A stretch of 64,000 nucleotides of DNA from an uncultured Saprospiraceae bacterium (GTDB taxonomy: Bacteria > Bacteroidota > Bacteroidia > Chitinophagales > Saprospiraceae), in NCBI GenBank assembly GCA_938045585.1, contig CALIAU010000002.1, positions 186,001 through 250,000 of the forward strand. Direction: 5' to 3'. A program made the translations under genes and the position numbers. This document shows positions 41,128 to 50,906 of the stretch, piece by piece. Under the pieces are notes generated by a model. It did not search any database. It was not told the DNA's origin and worked only from the letters and a program-made list of their open reading frames with translations. Numbering within the stretch: the first letter of the stretch is position 1; each line of letters starts with the position of its first letter.

Positions 41128-43332
41128 TTAAGGCTGTACTACTTTCTTCTCTTTTTTATTATAAAGATTATCTCGTAAGAAATTTGTCATCTTTTGATAT
41201 AAATGCAAACGGGTAACACCACCATAAATTCCATGGTTGCGGTTTGGATAAAAGTACGTATCAAATTGTTTATTTGCTGCTATAAGTGCATTCGCCATTT
41301 CAGCTGTATTTTGAAAATGCACATTATCATCTCCCATCCCATGTACTAATAAATAATCACCTTCTAACTGGTCCGCATAATTAACAGGACTATTATCTTC
41401 GTAGCCTGACTCATTCTCGGCGTGTGTACGCATATATCTCTCTGTATAAATGGTATCATACCATTTCCAACTTGTTACGGGTGCAACCGCAATTGCAGCG
41501 TCAAATATATCATTCCCTTTCAGTAAGCAAAGTGTAGACATATATCCACCATAACTCCATCCAAATATTCCAATACGATCCTTATCAATATACGTTTGTG
41601 AAGCTAAATACTTAGCTGCTTCTATTTGGTCTATAGTCTCATAATGTCCTAAGTTTTGATAGGTCATTTTTTTAAACTCCTCTCCTCTTCCTCCTGTACC
41701 TCTATTGTCAACGCAGGCTACAACAAAGCCTTCTTGCAAGAGCATTTGGAACCACCAATAATTCTGACCCTTCCAAGAATCAGTTACTTGCTGACTGCCA
41801 GGACCACCGTACAAATACATAAAAAGAGGATATTCTTTATTTGGATCAAAGTCTTTTGGCTTCATCAAGTAGCCGTTCAAATCCACATTCTCAGAAGTCT
41901 TAAACTCAAAAAACTCTGCCTTAGGTAATTCCATATCAGCCATCCTATTTTTGAGTTCTTGGTTTGTTTCTATTTCTCTTACCTTCTTGCCCCCATTCTC
42001 ATACACAACATAACTAGGTGGCTCATTGATATTACTATAATTGAGAACGTAATAATCAAAATTGCTACTAAACTGTGCGCTATTAAACCCATCTTTATCC
42101 TGCAAAACTGTAATCCCTGTGCCATCTAAATTAGCCGAGCAAATTTTTCTTTCCATAGGGCTATCACCCACTAGCTGATAAAATATTTTTTTTCTCTTTT
42201 TGTCAACACCATAGAGGTTCATAATTTCTTTATCACCAGTATCAATTTGCGCAACCTTCTCCCCTTTCATGCTATACACATAGACCTGCTTATATCCGCT
42301 AGTTTCATCTGTCCAAACAAAATGATTCCCATCATCAAGAAATTCTAAATCGTCTGTTATATCTATATAGTATTTATTTTTTTCTTCCAAAAGCAATTCA
42401 GTACTGCCACTCGCAGCGTCAGCTAGGAATAATTCAAGATGGTTTTGGTGTCTATTCATTTTGAACACACAAAGTTTATTGGGATCCTTAGTCCACTTTA
42501 CACGTGGAATATACATATCATCCATATTGCCCATATCCACATCCTGTGCTCTTTTGTTTAGTACATTATATATATGCACTGAGACCTTTGCATTCGCCTC
42601 ACCTACCTTAGGGTATTTAAAAGTCACGTACTCAGGATAAACTCCATTCTTGTAATTCGTCATCGTGAACTCCTTCACCTCTGTTTCATCAAATCTCAGA
42701 TAAGCTAATTTCTTACTATCAGGGGACCAATAAAATGCCTTCGCAAATGCAAACTCTTCTTCATATACCCAATCTGTTGCACCATTTATTATAGCGTTAA
42801 AGGCTCCATCCATTGTCACTTGCTTTGTCATCCCATTCGCTAGATTAAGATAGTACAGGTTATTTTCAAATACATAAGCCAACAAAGAACCATCAGGAGA
42901 AAGTGTTGCATACATTACCTTGTCTCCAGATCTAACAGCTTTTATTTTCATGGACTTTCTGTCATATGCATAGTAATATGCCTTTGAAGATCTTCTATAA
43001 ATGGATTCTACTTCTGAAGCTAGTATGAGCTGAGTTTCGTCTCCATTAAATTTATAACTACTTATTTTTCCATCAAAGCCGCTCATGTCTTTTAAGGTAG
43101 CTCCATCTAAAATATCTTCTACATAGTTTCCTGTTGTTAGATCATATTTCTTAATGACATTATCTTCCAGCCGCGTATAATGCTTACCGTCATTCATAAA
43201 CCTAAAACCAGGAACGGATTTTGAAAGATATTCGTAATCTTTCCAAATGCCTTCTAAGGTAATTGACTCTTGTGCATGCATTGTTCCTATTGCTAAGAGG
43301 AAGCAAATAGTTTTAAGTATGATTGACTTCAT
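41128..43332 (-). CDS. Dipeptidyl peptidase IV-type serine protease (S9B)
   Basis: A 734-residue secreted exopeptidase: signal peptide (ICFLLAIGTMHAQ), an eight-bladed propeller (DPPIV_N, with the DWVYEEEF substrate-binding Glu motif, about 187-194) and an alpha/beta-hydrolase domain with the catalytic triad in GWSYGGY (Ser593), GDDNVHF (Asp about 668-669) and NRNHGIYGG (His700). It removes X-Pro or X-Ala dipeptides from peptides, typical of Bacteroidota protein degradation. It follows a TetR gene on the same strand with a 13-bp gap, so it is probably under that regulator's control. Confidence 0.95.
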   Translation of the reverse strand: MKSIILKTICFLLAIGTMHAQESITLEGIWKDYEYLSKSVPGFRFMNDGKHYTRLEDNVIKKYDLTTGNYVEDILDGATLKDMSGFDGKISSYKFNGDETQLILASEVESIYRRSSKAYYYAYDRKSMKIKAVRSGDKVMYATLSPDGSLLAYVFENNLYYLNLANGMTKQVTMDGAFNAIINGATDWVYEEEFAFAKAFYWSPDSKKLAYLRFDETEVKEFTMTNYKNGVYPEYVTFKYPKVGEANAKVSVHIYNVLNKRAQDVDMGNMDDMYIPRVKWTKDPNKLCVFKMNRHQNHLELFLADAASGSTELLLEEKNKYYIDITDDLEFLDDGNHFVWTDETSGYKQVYVYSMKGEKVAQIDTGDKEIMNLYGVDKKRKKIFYQLVGDSPMERKICSANLDGTGITVLQDKDGFNSAQFSSNFDYYVLNYSNINEPPSYVVYENGGKKVREIETNQELKNRMADMELPKAEFFEFKTSENVDLNGYLMKPKDFDPNKEYPLFMYLYGGPGSQQVTDSWKGQNYWWFQMLLQEGFVVACVDNRGTGGRGEEFKKMTYQNLGHYETIDQIEAAKYLASQTYIDKDRIGIFGWSYGGYMSTLCLLKGNDIFDAAIAVAPVTSWKWYDTIYTERYMRTHAENESGYEDNSPVNYADQLEGDYLLVHGMGDDNVHFQNTAEMANALIAANKQFDTYFYPNRNHGIYGGVTRLHLYQKMTNFLRDNLYNKKEKKVVQP

Positions 43333-43345
43333 AATTGTAATAATA

Positions 43346-44023
43346 TTAAGACAACTTGATAACTCCTGTCAGAGCACTTCTTGTTAGTTGTAAATTAAGT
43401 GATTTAATTTTTTCAAGATTGACATTAAATATAGGTGATTTATTCTCACCAGAAGCTGAAATGAGCTTGGCATATCCTACACCCAAGGACCAACCATGTA
43501 AGGTGTGGACCATAATATCAATATCAGCTTGAATACTTCCATCCGCTACACCACGTTCTAATTCTTTAGCAGCTAACTTAAACGGTAGGTTGTGAATATT
43601 TCTAATTTTTTGAAAATAGATTGACTCCTTCAAAGCGACTGGCATTTTAGTCTCATCTGCCCCATTTGATGAAGAACGGATTAGAGCAAAGTATTCAAGC
43701 AAAGCTTCTGAATACAATTCATTCTCCTCACAAAATTCCATAAAACAGCTTACTAAGGCATTACTCGACTCTATTCCAGGCTCAAACTTGTGCTTGTCAA
43801 TAGTTTCGTAATATTTATCTATCAAACTTTGAACAGCATTATACGTTACTGCCATGTATAAATTTTCTTTACTCTGAAAATACGAGTAAAGTGTAACCTT
43901 TGTGATGCCTGCCGCCGCTGCTATATCTTCCATCTTAGCATTCTTAAAACCCAACTTAGAAAAGACTTCTTCCGCAGCATTCACAAGTTTCGCCTCTTTA
44001 AGAATTTTTTTTGCAGTATTCAT
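43346..44023 (-). CDS. TetR/AcrR-family transcriptional regulator
   Basis: A 225-residue regulator. The DNA-binding helix-turn-helix is at about 12-60 (EAKLVNAAEEVFSKLGFKNAKMEDIAAAAGITKVTLYSYFQSKENLY). A helical ligand-binding and dimerisation domain follows. It lies first in an apparent operon with the DPP IV gene (13-bp gap). It is divergent from the small protease at 44288. Its ligand cannot be told from sequence. Confidence 0.92.
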   Translation of the reverse strand: MNTAKKILKEAKLVNAAEEVFSKLGFKNAKMEDIAAAAGITKVTLYSYFQSKENLYMAVTYNAVQSLIDKYYETIDKHKFEPGIESSNALVSCFMEFCEENELYSEALLEYFALIRSSSNGADETKMPVALKESIYFQKIRNIHNLPFKLAAKELERGVADGSIQADIDIMVHTLHGWSLGVGYAKLISASGENKSPIFNVNLEKIKSLNLQLTRSALTGVIKLS

Positions 44024-44189
44024 ATCTAATTTAGTCTGTGTGTAAGTCCAACAGCCAAAATACAGAATATCTTACAATTTCTATGAAAGCTTCTCTTTGC
44101 AGTATGTTATATTCTTTGCTATGAGCACTTTTATGCCCCCTATTAATAGCCATAAGCTAGAATTATTGGAAAATCTGTATAAAATATCA

Positions 44190-44223
44190 AACGTATAAAA
44201 TAAACAACTCCCTTCCATACGTT
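44190..44223. promoter_or_regulatory. Possible operator inverted repeat in the TetR divergent region
   Basis: AACGTAT (44190-44196) and ATACGTT (44217-44223) are inverted copies separated by 20 bases, between the TetR gene and the gene at 44288. TetR operators are palindromic, but the wide spacing makes this a weak candidate. Confidence 0.25.
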
Positions 44224-44287
44224 ATTAAACAAATCATTGGCTATACGATAGAACTCATACAATTAGTTCACTTTTAAACTCTTCACT

Positions 44288-44776
44288 ATGCGTATACCCA
44301 TCTGTTTATTAAGCCTATCTCTATTTCTTATTTCTTGCCACCCCGATAACGATCTAAATACTAGCTTAGAAGAACTTGTAACTATAGATATAGCCTTACA
44401 AAGTTATTTCTCAGAATTTGAAACCCAAGGCAGGGCCCGAGGTCTTGCACTAGACCTGAGTGATTATGAACTTACTGGCGACATAGCAGAAATCCATGAA
44501 GATAATGTTGCTGGTGTTTGCTACTATAGTTCTAACCAACCTAATCAGATTACAATTGATAGAAGCTTTTGGGATCGTGCAAGCGACGACCTTCGAGAGA
44601 TGGTTGTATTCCATGAATTAGGCCACTGTGTACTAGGCAGAGGGCACCGAGAGGATAGTAATAATAATGGCTACTGCTTAAGTATTATGCGTAGTGGCAC
44701 AGGCACTTGTGCAACGCTGTATAATGAGGCGAATCGTAGGTATTATCTTGATGAATTATTCTTGCATGAAGACTAG
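44288..44776 (+). CDS. Small lipoprotein zinc metalloprotease (metzincin-like)
   Basis: A 162-residue lipoprotein: the signal ends LFLISC (Cys17). The mature part contains FHELGHCVLGRGH (about 108-120), an exact HExxHxxGxxH zinc site, followed by SIMRSGTGTC (Met about 139) resembling a Met-turn. The whole catalytic region is unusually compact, with almost nothing after it. It converges with the DUF1800 gene, overlapping by four bases. Confidence 0.75.
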   Translation: MRIPICLLSLSLFLISCHPDNDLNTSLEELVTIDIALQSYFSEFETQGRARGLALDLSDYELTGDIAEIHEDNVAGVCYYSSNQPNQITIDRSFWDRASDDLREMVVFHELGHCVLGRGHREDSNNNGYCLSIMRSGTGTCATLYNEANRRYYLDELFLHED

Positions 44777-46557
44777 TGCCTGATATTGTAATCAGCAGAA
44801 ATAAGCAAAAGGGATAGAGCCATATTAACCCGATCGTACATAATATCATTATATTCTAACCCTTCCATGGCAGTTCTGATGTAACCTCTCGTTTCATCAG
44901 TCAATTGTCCATGTGTGAAAAGAATATCCAATTCATTCATCAAGCGTTCTGGTTCTTCAGCTAAAGTCATCAAATGGCTCCTATCCAGTTTAATGGGTGG
45001 ATCTTCGATTTGTGTTTCCCAGCTATACATAAAGTTGTTATACAGAGTCCAGTCTGCAACTTTGTTTATATAAGATGTAGCAATCTGCGTATTATGAATT
45101 TTAAATTCTGGTCCAAATATTTCGTTATCTGACAATAGGCCAATGGGAGAATAATTTGGCTCATAGAAATTAAAGACACTTGGGGCATACATAGGGAATT
45201 GCCATGTTGCAAAGAAATAGCTCTCTCCTTCATTCCAATAACGTTCTAAAGGACTGTCGAGATCTACCGCTTTTGCTAACTGTGTAAACTTAGTTACAGG
45301 GACACGCAACTTAGGAGCAAATTCATCCTGCATTGGTGCACATAAGCGCGCTTCTTCGTCTAATAGGATTGCACTGATAACTGCTTGCATATCTCCTCTA
45401 ATACCTGAGCCATTATCATTAAAAGCAGCAGATACTCTACCCACATATTCCTTAGTTGGGTTTGATTTCACTAAACGCTGTATCAATCGTTCGGCAAGAA
45501 AGGGACCTACGTTATCATGGTTAAAAAGAAATTCGATCGTTTCTTCTACGTCTTGCATTCCATCTTGATTTGCAGGAATTGTATGTGTACCCAATAATAC
45601 TTTCTCTGAAGTTTCATGGAAATCTTGGTACATCAGCATAGGTATATCTTTGGCAGTCGCATAAAAACCTAAACCAAAATGAGGCTCAGTTATCCAATCT
45701 ACCCAAGACTCTAAACCACCAGCTCCCAATCCAGTAAATACCTTTGCTAGTTCCTTTACATCTTGATTGTTATACGTGGGAATATCATTCCCGTTAATAT
45801 CTTTTTTCCTTGTTCCATCTTGATTGAGCTCGTAGAGGCCTATGGAAAATAGTTGCATGACCTCTCTCGCATAATTTTCATCAGGATGAATATTTTCATC
45901 TACATTTTCTTTTGGATTATCCAGGTGGCTAAGATAATTACCCATCATAGGATGCAGGGTAGCTTCTAACAAGATATCTTCGTAGTTCCCAAAGGCATTA
46001 TTCATAAATATATCATAGTAGCTTGCTAAACCTCTTCCAAATCCACCTGCGGAGAACTTAGAAATAACTACAATTTCGCTTAATGCCATCGCTACTTTTT
46101 GGCGTAACTGATCTTCCTCGGTCATCAAATTTTGCCACCAAGCATAATTAAAGTGTATGCTTGCAGGACCCCATACTTCTTCTTCCGGAATTCCAATTGC
46201 CGTATATTCAGCTACCATTTCTGCAAAAATTTCATCTAATTGATTATAGATTGAACTAACAGGTAGATTATACTGATCTGTTAGCCAAGTTTCAAAATCT
46301 AATGTTTCTGCTAGAATTTCTATATCAGCTTTTGAAGCACCAAATCCTGCCTGCGAAAGAAAGCGAGAAGCTTCAAATAATTTGGCATCCATTCCTTTGC
46401 CGTTCATCGTATTTTCAGCAAGCGCAATTCCTTCTTGGCTGCTACTTGTTACAGTTACCCCGATATCATTGCCAGCTCCAAAGTAAGATTGCCCCTGTAA
46501 ATGAATACTAAATAAAATAACAAGGAGACTTGTTATACCATGTTTTGTTGAAATCAT
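44773..46557 (-). CDS. DUF1800 protein (copy a)
   Basis: A 594-residue secreted protein of the DUF1800 family (function unknown). I start it at ATG 46557, which opens a signal peptide (LLVILFSIHLQG); a frame from 46632 adds nothing plausible. A short leader block with VTVTSSSQEGIALAENTMNGKGMDAKLFEASRFLSQAGFGAS precedes the domain. The family hallmark HPDENYAREVMQLFSIGLYELNQDGTRKK and YNNQDVKELAKVFTGLG is present near the middle, with HETSEKVLLG later. The C terminus is SADYNIRH. It lies at the 3' end of the secreted cluster, 14 bp beyond its conserved neighbours. Confidence 0.92.
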   Translation of the reverse strand: MISTKHGITSLLVILFSIHLQGQSYFGAGNDIGVTVTSSSQEGIALAENTMNGKGMDAKLFEASRFLSQAGFGASKADIEILAETLDFETWLTDQYNLPVSSIYNQLDEIFAEMVAEYTAIGIPEEEVWGPASIHFNYAWWQNLMTEEDQLRQKVAMALSEIVVISKFSAGGFGRGLASYYDIFMNNAFGNYEDILLEATLHPMMGNYLSHLDNPKENVDENIHPDENYAREVMQLFSIGLYELNQDGTRKKDINGNDIPTYNNQDVKELAKVFTGLGAGGLESWVDWITEPHFGLGFYATAKDIPMLMYQDFHETSEKVLLGTHTIPANQDGMQDVEETIEFLFNHDNVGPFLAERLIQRLVKSNPTKEYVGRVSAAFNDNGSGIRGDMQAVISAILLDEEARLCAPMQDEFAPKLRVPVTKFTQLAKAVDLDSPLERYWNEGESYFFATWQFPMYAPSVFNFYEPNYSPIGLLSDNEIFGPEFKIHNTQIATSYINKVADWTLYNNFMYSWETQIEDPPIKLDRSHLMTLAEEPERLMNELDILFTHGQLTDETRGYIRTAMEGLEYNDIMYDRVNMALSLLLISADYNIRH

Positions 46558-46646
46558 AAGATCTACGTTTAATACTAGAGAATAACATTCTAGTCTATCG
46601 AAATTACTCAATAGAAACACTGATAGAAGCAACCAAAAGAAGTCAA

Positions 46647-47543
46647 TTAATTCTCAGAGAAAAAGCTGAGGGTTTCAACATCTATATTATTACTAAGATC
46701 GGATTCATTACCACTTCCAGACAAAATAGTTACTGTCGTAGAGGCTATTCCTGAAGATCCTTCAGGATCATACGATGCTATAAATCCAAACGTTTTACTA
46801 GACTGACTTTGTATAGGGAGGGTCGCCGTCCATATATGAAAACTTACATTCGAAGCATCATAGGTCCAAAAATCATTATTTACAGAAAAAGGACCTATAC
46901 TAGAACCATTTGGGTCCCAATTAAAAGTCATCCTATCATCTTTAGGAATTATGACTGTAATATCTCCTGATGTGGGACCATTTTCAAGTTCTTGAATTTT
47001 AACTGTCCAAAACAAATCGGTAACTCCAGAAATTATTGTAGGTAATAAAGTCAAAGAAGGCGTAATATCCGTTAGTAATTCAGAAGGCTCTAACTCTATT
47101 TTCACCTCACTGAGTCCAAAACAAGTACCTCCATGATTTTCTAAGGCAGTAATTAAAACATATTGGCCAACACGGCCACCTAAAGAACCTACCATTTCAC
47201 CTTGATAAAAACTACTTCCATCAGATTCTAGAACATTAAATATTCCAGCTTCTTGCCATGTTACACCATCTAGTGAAACATCAACAACAATTTCTGAAAC
47301 TCCATTATTATGATCATACACATGGTTATAATTCCATACAGTCAAATTGAAAAACTCATACACATCATCAAGCTCATACATAACCCAATGAGAGGTACCT
47401 CTATCTGGGTTAGGATTAGGACTAGTTGAACAGGATAGCCAGCTAGCGTCTTCATTTGCGTTGTGTCTATTTGGAAAACATTGTGCAGTTGCCATGCTAA
47501 CACTTATAGCACAAAACAAAACTGCAATTAACATATTTCTCAT
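46647..47543 (-). CDS. Secreted discoidin-like protein with beta-sandwich C-terminal domain
   Basis: A 298-residue protein: signal peptide (LFCAISVSMATAQ), then an N-terminal domain (about 21-152) with CFPNRHNANEDASWLSC, SHWVMYELDDV, VDVSLDGVTWQ, and CFGLSEVKIEL; the pattern resembles an F5/8-type-C (discoidin) module. The C-terminal third (about 180-298) matches the lipoprotein at 3029. No T9SS sorting domain is visible. It lies between the DUF1501 gene and DUF1800 copy a, and a close relative of its first domain is encoded at 52718. Confidence 0.7.
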   Translation of the reverse strand: MRNMLIAVLFCAISVSMATAQCFPNRHNANEDASWLSCSTSPNPNPDRGTSHWVMYELDDVYEFFNLTVWNYNHVYDHNNGVSEIVVDVSLDGVTWQEAGIFNVLESDGSSFYQGEMVGSLGGRVGQYVLITALENHGGTCFGLSEVKIELEPSELLTDITPSLTLLPTIISGVTDLFWTVKIQELENGPTSGDITVIIPKDDRMTFNWDPNGSSIGPFSVNNDFWTYDASNVSFHIWTATLPIQSQSSKTFGFIASYDPEGSSGIASTTVTILSGSGNESDLSNNIDVETLSFFSEN

Positions 47544-47567
47544 AATGGTGTTTTTTGAATTAAAAGA

Positions 47568-48965
47568 TTAAGCTGGTAAAAATCCAATTGGGTTATCACT
47601 AGAATTTACGTCATAGAAGTTCCCTATGTTAGGGAATATGGTGGACAATTCGCTTGGTGTGACACCAAACCATTTTGAAAGTTCAGCAAAATATTCATCA
47701 CAGGATATTTCAGGTATAAGAACCCCTCCTCCTACATCAATATTAGATCCTAATTCTAGGTTAGGATAATTTCCATAGATGTTTCCACCCTGGATTTCTC
47801 CCCCCATTAAAAACACATTCGCTCCCCAAGCATGATCCGTACCATTGCCATTTGAACTAAGTGTACGAGAAAACTCTGATAAAGAAAATGTAGTCACACA
47901 ATTATACATATCCAACTCTTCCAAAGCATTTTTAAATTCTAGGAGACCAGTATTCATCCAGTCAAACTGTTCTGCTTGAGAATTCAATAATTCATCATGG
48001 TGATCCCAAGATCCAAAATCCACGAAGAAAATTTGTCTAGTCATTCCCAAATCATCTCTAGCCGCAATCGTCTTCGCAACAAGTTCGAATCGCATACTTA
48101 GTTCGTTATCCGAAAATTCAGTATTAAGTGTAACATTTTCAACTGCTTCTTGATATTGAATATTAGCATCTCTGGAGACCTTTACGATATCCATATATGT
48201 TTTCTTAAATAGATCTTGGTAGTTAGCCTCTATCATATCATCAATCGCTTGTGTACGCAATTGACTAAACAACCAAGGATCACCGTAGCCATTAATTAAA
48301 ATTGCTCCACTGTAGGGGTTCACTGTAAACTCAGATGTGCTATTACCCGTTTGAAAAACATTGTTACCAGCTAATGAAATATTCAATGATATATCCTGAT
48401 TGGAATTTTGAGATTGCAGTAAGTCTGCAATCTTTCCTCCCCAACCCACAGCGGTACGGTCATGCGGAACAGATGTCTGCCATTGCTGGGACTGATCAGC
48501 ATGCGAATACAATCCAAGCGGAAGTGCCGCTGAACCATCATAATAACTTGCTTGATCAACAGGCTCAATCAGTGTACCTATATTAGTCACAAAGGCTACA
48601 TCTCCTGAGTCATACAAATCTCTTACGTTTGTCAAAGCAGGGTGTAACCCATAATTAGAGCCACTTAGTGCTAGAATATCCGCTTGTGGAATAGCTTGAT
48701 TCGATCTTGATTCTGCGTAAATATTATATTCATTATTATCCTGCTTAGGCATAAGCATATTAAACGAATCATTTCCACCTCCCATATAAATGCAGACGAG
48801 TGCCTTGTAATCATCGCCACCAAAAACTGCAGAATTGGAAATGGAAGCTGCATTCATTGTTTTTAAATTAAACAGAGTACTGAATAAGGTTGTTGTTCCT
48901 ATCGCAGCACAACTTGTTTGCTTTATAAATTTTCTTCTTCCTAAATTATTATTCATGTCTTTCAT
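47568..48965 (-). CDS. DUF1501 protein with twin-arginine signal
   Basis: A 465-residue exported protein. The N terminus LGRRKFIKQTSCAAIG carries an RRxFIK twin-arginine motif, so it is probably exported folded. Family blocks: VCIYMGGGNDSFNMLMP (about 57-73), FVTNIGTL, GWGGKIADLL, FFVDFGSWDHHDEL, and FSLSEFSRTLSSNGNGTDHAWGANVFLMGGEIQGG. DUF1501 is a member of the alkaline-phosphatase-like superfamily and the DHH/SWDHH and TDH residues are likely metal ligands. The substrate is unknown. It is placed directly between DUF1800 copy b and the discoidin-like gene. Confidence 0.93.
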   Translation of the reverse strand: MKDMNNNLGRRKFIKQTSCAAIGTTTLFSTLFNLKTMNAASISNSAVFGGDDYKALVCIYMGGGNDSFNMLMPKQDNNEYNIYAESRSNQAIPQADILALSGSNYGLHPALTNVRDLYDSGDVAFVTNIGTLIEPVDQASYYDGSAALPLGLYSHADQSQQWQTSVPHDRTAVGWGGKIADLLQSQNSNQDISLNISLAGNNVFQTGNSTSEFTVNPYSGAILINGYGDPWLFSQLRTQAIDDMIEANYQDLFKKTYMDIVKVSRDANIQYQEAVENVTLNTEFSDNELSMRFELVAKTIAARDDLGMTRQIFFVDFGSWDHHDELLNSQAEQFDWMNTGLLEFKNALEELDMYNCVTTFSLSEFSRTLSSNGNGTDHAWGANVFLMGGEIQGGNIYGNYPNLELGSNIDVGGGVLIPEISCDEYFAELSKWFGVTPSELSTIFPNIGNFYDVNSSDNPIGFLPA

Positions 48966-48988
48966 AACTTTCTTGTTTAAGTGGTGTC

Positions 48989-50773
48989 TTATCGCATTAT
49001 GTTATAGTCTGGGGAAATAAAGAGTAAATACAAGGCCATGCGAGCCCTGTCATATTGATAATCACCCCATACGAGTGGAGTTACTGCATCTCTTATTATA
49101 GTTCTTGTTTCATCCGTCATCTGACCATGCGTATACCGTATATCTAAGGCATTTATCATTTTCTCTGGTTCGTCCGCAAGGTCTTCTAAATCTGTTGTAA
49201 TCAAAGTTACTGGAAGGTCTCCATAATCCCCTTCCCAACTATACATCAAACCATTCCATATTACCCATCCATTTACAGCATTAATATAACCTGTTGCAGT
49301 CTGGGTGTTATGTAATTTAAACTCAGGTGCAGCATATCCATTTCCAGCCAAAAGACCGACAGGGAAATGATCAGGAAGATAGAAATTAAATACAGAAGGT
49401 GACCACAAGGCTCCTTGTTTTGCACTGTTATTATAGTTATAACCATTCGCCCAATATCTTCCAAAAGGACTATCCGTTTCTGAGGTTCTTGCTATATGTG
49501 TATAACGCAATACTGGTTCTCTCAATCTAGGAGAAAAATCATCTTGCATAGGTGCGCATTCTCTCGCTTCTTCATCTAGCAGTATGGCTTTAATAATAGA
49601 TTTCATATCTCCCCGTACCCCTGAGCCATTATTATTGAATACAGTTGCCACACGTTCTACGTAGCCTGGTGTTGGATTAGACTTAACCAATCTTTGTATA
49701 AGTCTATACGCTACAAAGGGGCCCGTATTATCATGATTGAACAAGTAATTAACAGCCTGCTCTACATCAAGCATACCAGGCTGACCAGCAGGGAGAGTTA
49801 CATCTTTTAAAAGTACTTTTTCTTTAGTTTCATGAAAGTCATCATACATGACCATTGGATCTGTTTTGCTTGCTCCCCAAAAGCCTAAACCGAAGTATGG
49901 CTCATCTACCCAGGTAACATAATCCTCTATGCCACCTGCACCTAAGCCCGTAAAGACATTCGCCATTTCCACAATATCGTCTTGGTCATAGGTAGGAATA
50001 TCGTTCCCATCGCTATCTTTTTTTCTGGTTCCATCCATATTGAGTTCATACAATCCAATCGTGAATAACTGCATAATTTCACGTGCATAATTTTGATCTG
50101 GATGTATATTTTCTTCAATATTTTCTTTCGGATTGTCAAGGTGACTTAAATAATACCCCATCGTTACAGATAGAGTAACATCCAATAATAAATCCTCATA
50201 ATTCCCAAAGGCATGGGTCATTAATAAATCATAGTAGCTCGTACTTGACTCTGCGTGATCACGTATATCTGATTCGTTAGATACAACGAGAAGTTGACTT
50301 AGGGCAAAGGCGATGCGTTGCCTCAATTGATCATCTCCTGTCATAACATTCTGCCACCAAGTATAATTAAAATGTACTGCATAGGGTCCAAAGATATCAG
50401 AGATGTCTTCACCCGCATCTTCTCTCATTTGTAGTATTTCTGCCCAAATATTTTGCATTTCATTGTAATACTCAGTCTGTGGCTTTGTAAACTCGTTATC
50501 TATCCAGCCTTCAAAATCTAGATCAGTTGCTAGTGCTTCTATTTCTGCTTGTTTAACCCCAAAGGTGGCCTGCGATAGAAAACGCGAAGCTTCAAAAAGG
50601 TCTGCCTGCATTCCAGCACCATCAATAGTACTTTGAGCTGTTCCCAAGCCTGAATTATCACTACTTGTTACTGTAATGCCATCTGAATGACCAGCACCAA
50701 TGTAATCTGTATATGTTTGGGCATGCACGGAACCGATTGCGAATCCAAATAAAATCAACAATAGCTTTTTCAT
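48989..50773 (-). CDS. DUF1800 protein (copy b)
   Basis: A 594-residue secreted protein starting at ATG 50773 (signal peptide LLLILFGFAIGSVHAQ). The leader block (GAGHSDGITVTSSDNSGLGTAQSTIDG) and domain are like those of copies a and c, with HPDQNYAREIMQLFTIGLYELNMDGTRKK and YDQDDIVEMANVFTGLG. It ends SPDYNIMR. It is the first gene of a probable operon with the DUF1501 gene (23-bp gap), the discoidin-like gene and copy a. A terminator precedes it. Confidence 0.94.
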   Translation of the reverse strand: MKKLLLILFGFAIGSVHAQTYTDYIGAGHSDGITVTSSDNSGLGTAQSTIDGAGMQADLFEASRFLSQATFGVKQAEIEALATDLDFEGWIDNEFTKPQTEYYNEMQNIWAEILQMREDAGEDISDIFGPYAVHFNYTWWQNVMTGDDQLRQRIAFALSQLLVVSNESDIRDHAESSTSYYDLLMTHAFGNYEDLLLDVTLSVTMGYYLSHLDNPKENIEENIHPDQNYAREIMQLFTIGLYELNMDGTRKKDSDGNDIPTYDQDDIVEMANVFTGLGAGGIEDYVTWVDEPYFGLGFWGASKTDPMVMYDDFHETKEKVLLKDVTLPAGQPGMLDVEQAVNYLFNHDNTGPFVAYRLIQRLVKSNPTPGYVERVATVFNNNGSGVRGDMKSIIKAILLDEEARECAPMQDDFSPRLREPVLRYTHIARTSETDSPFGRYWANGYNYNNSAKQGALWSPSVFNFYLPDHFPVGLLAGNGYAAPEFKLHNTQTATGYINAVNGWVIWNGLMYSWEGDYGDLPVTLITTDLEDLADEPEKMINALDIRYTHGQMTDETRTIIRDAVTPLVWGDYQYDRARMALYLLFISPDYNIMR

Positions 50774-50856
50774 ATAAAGAATTTTAATCACTAAAAATCA
50801 AGTCTGAGCTGTGAAACTTACACAATTTAATTTTTTAAATCTAAATTTTTATCGGT

Positions 50857-50906
50857 AAAAACCCTGAAAGAAATGATTTAACATTTGGTCATTTCTAAGG
50901 GTTTTT
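50857..50906 (-). terminator. Terminator after DUF1800 copy c
   Basis: The hairpin AAAAACCCT...AGAAATGA pairs with TCATTTCT...AGGGTTTTT; on the minus strand it abuts the stop codon of copy c and ends in TTTTT. It should separate the two halves of the DUF1800 cluster. Confidence 0.75.
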
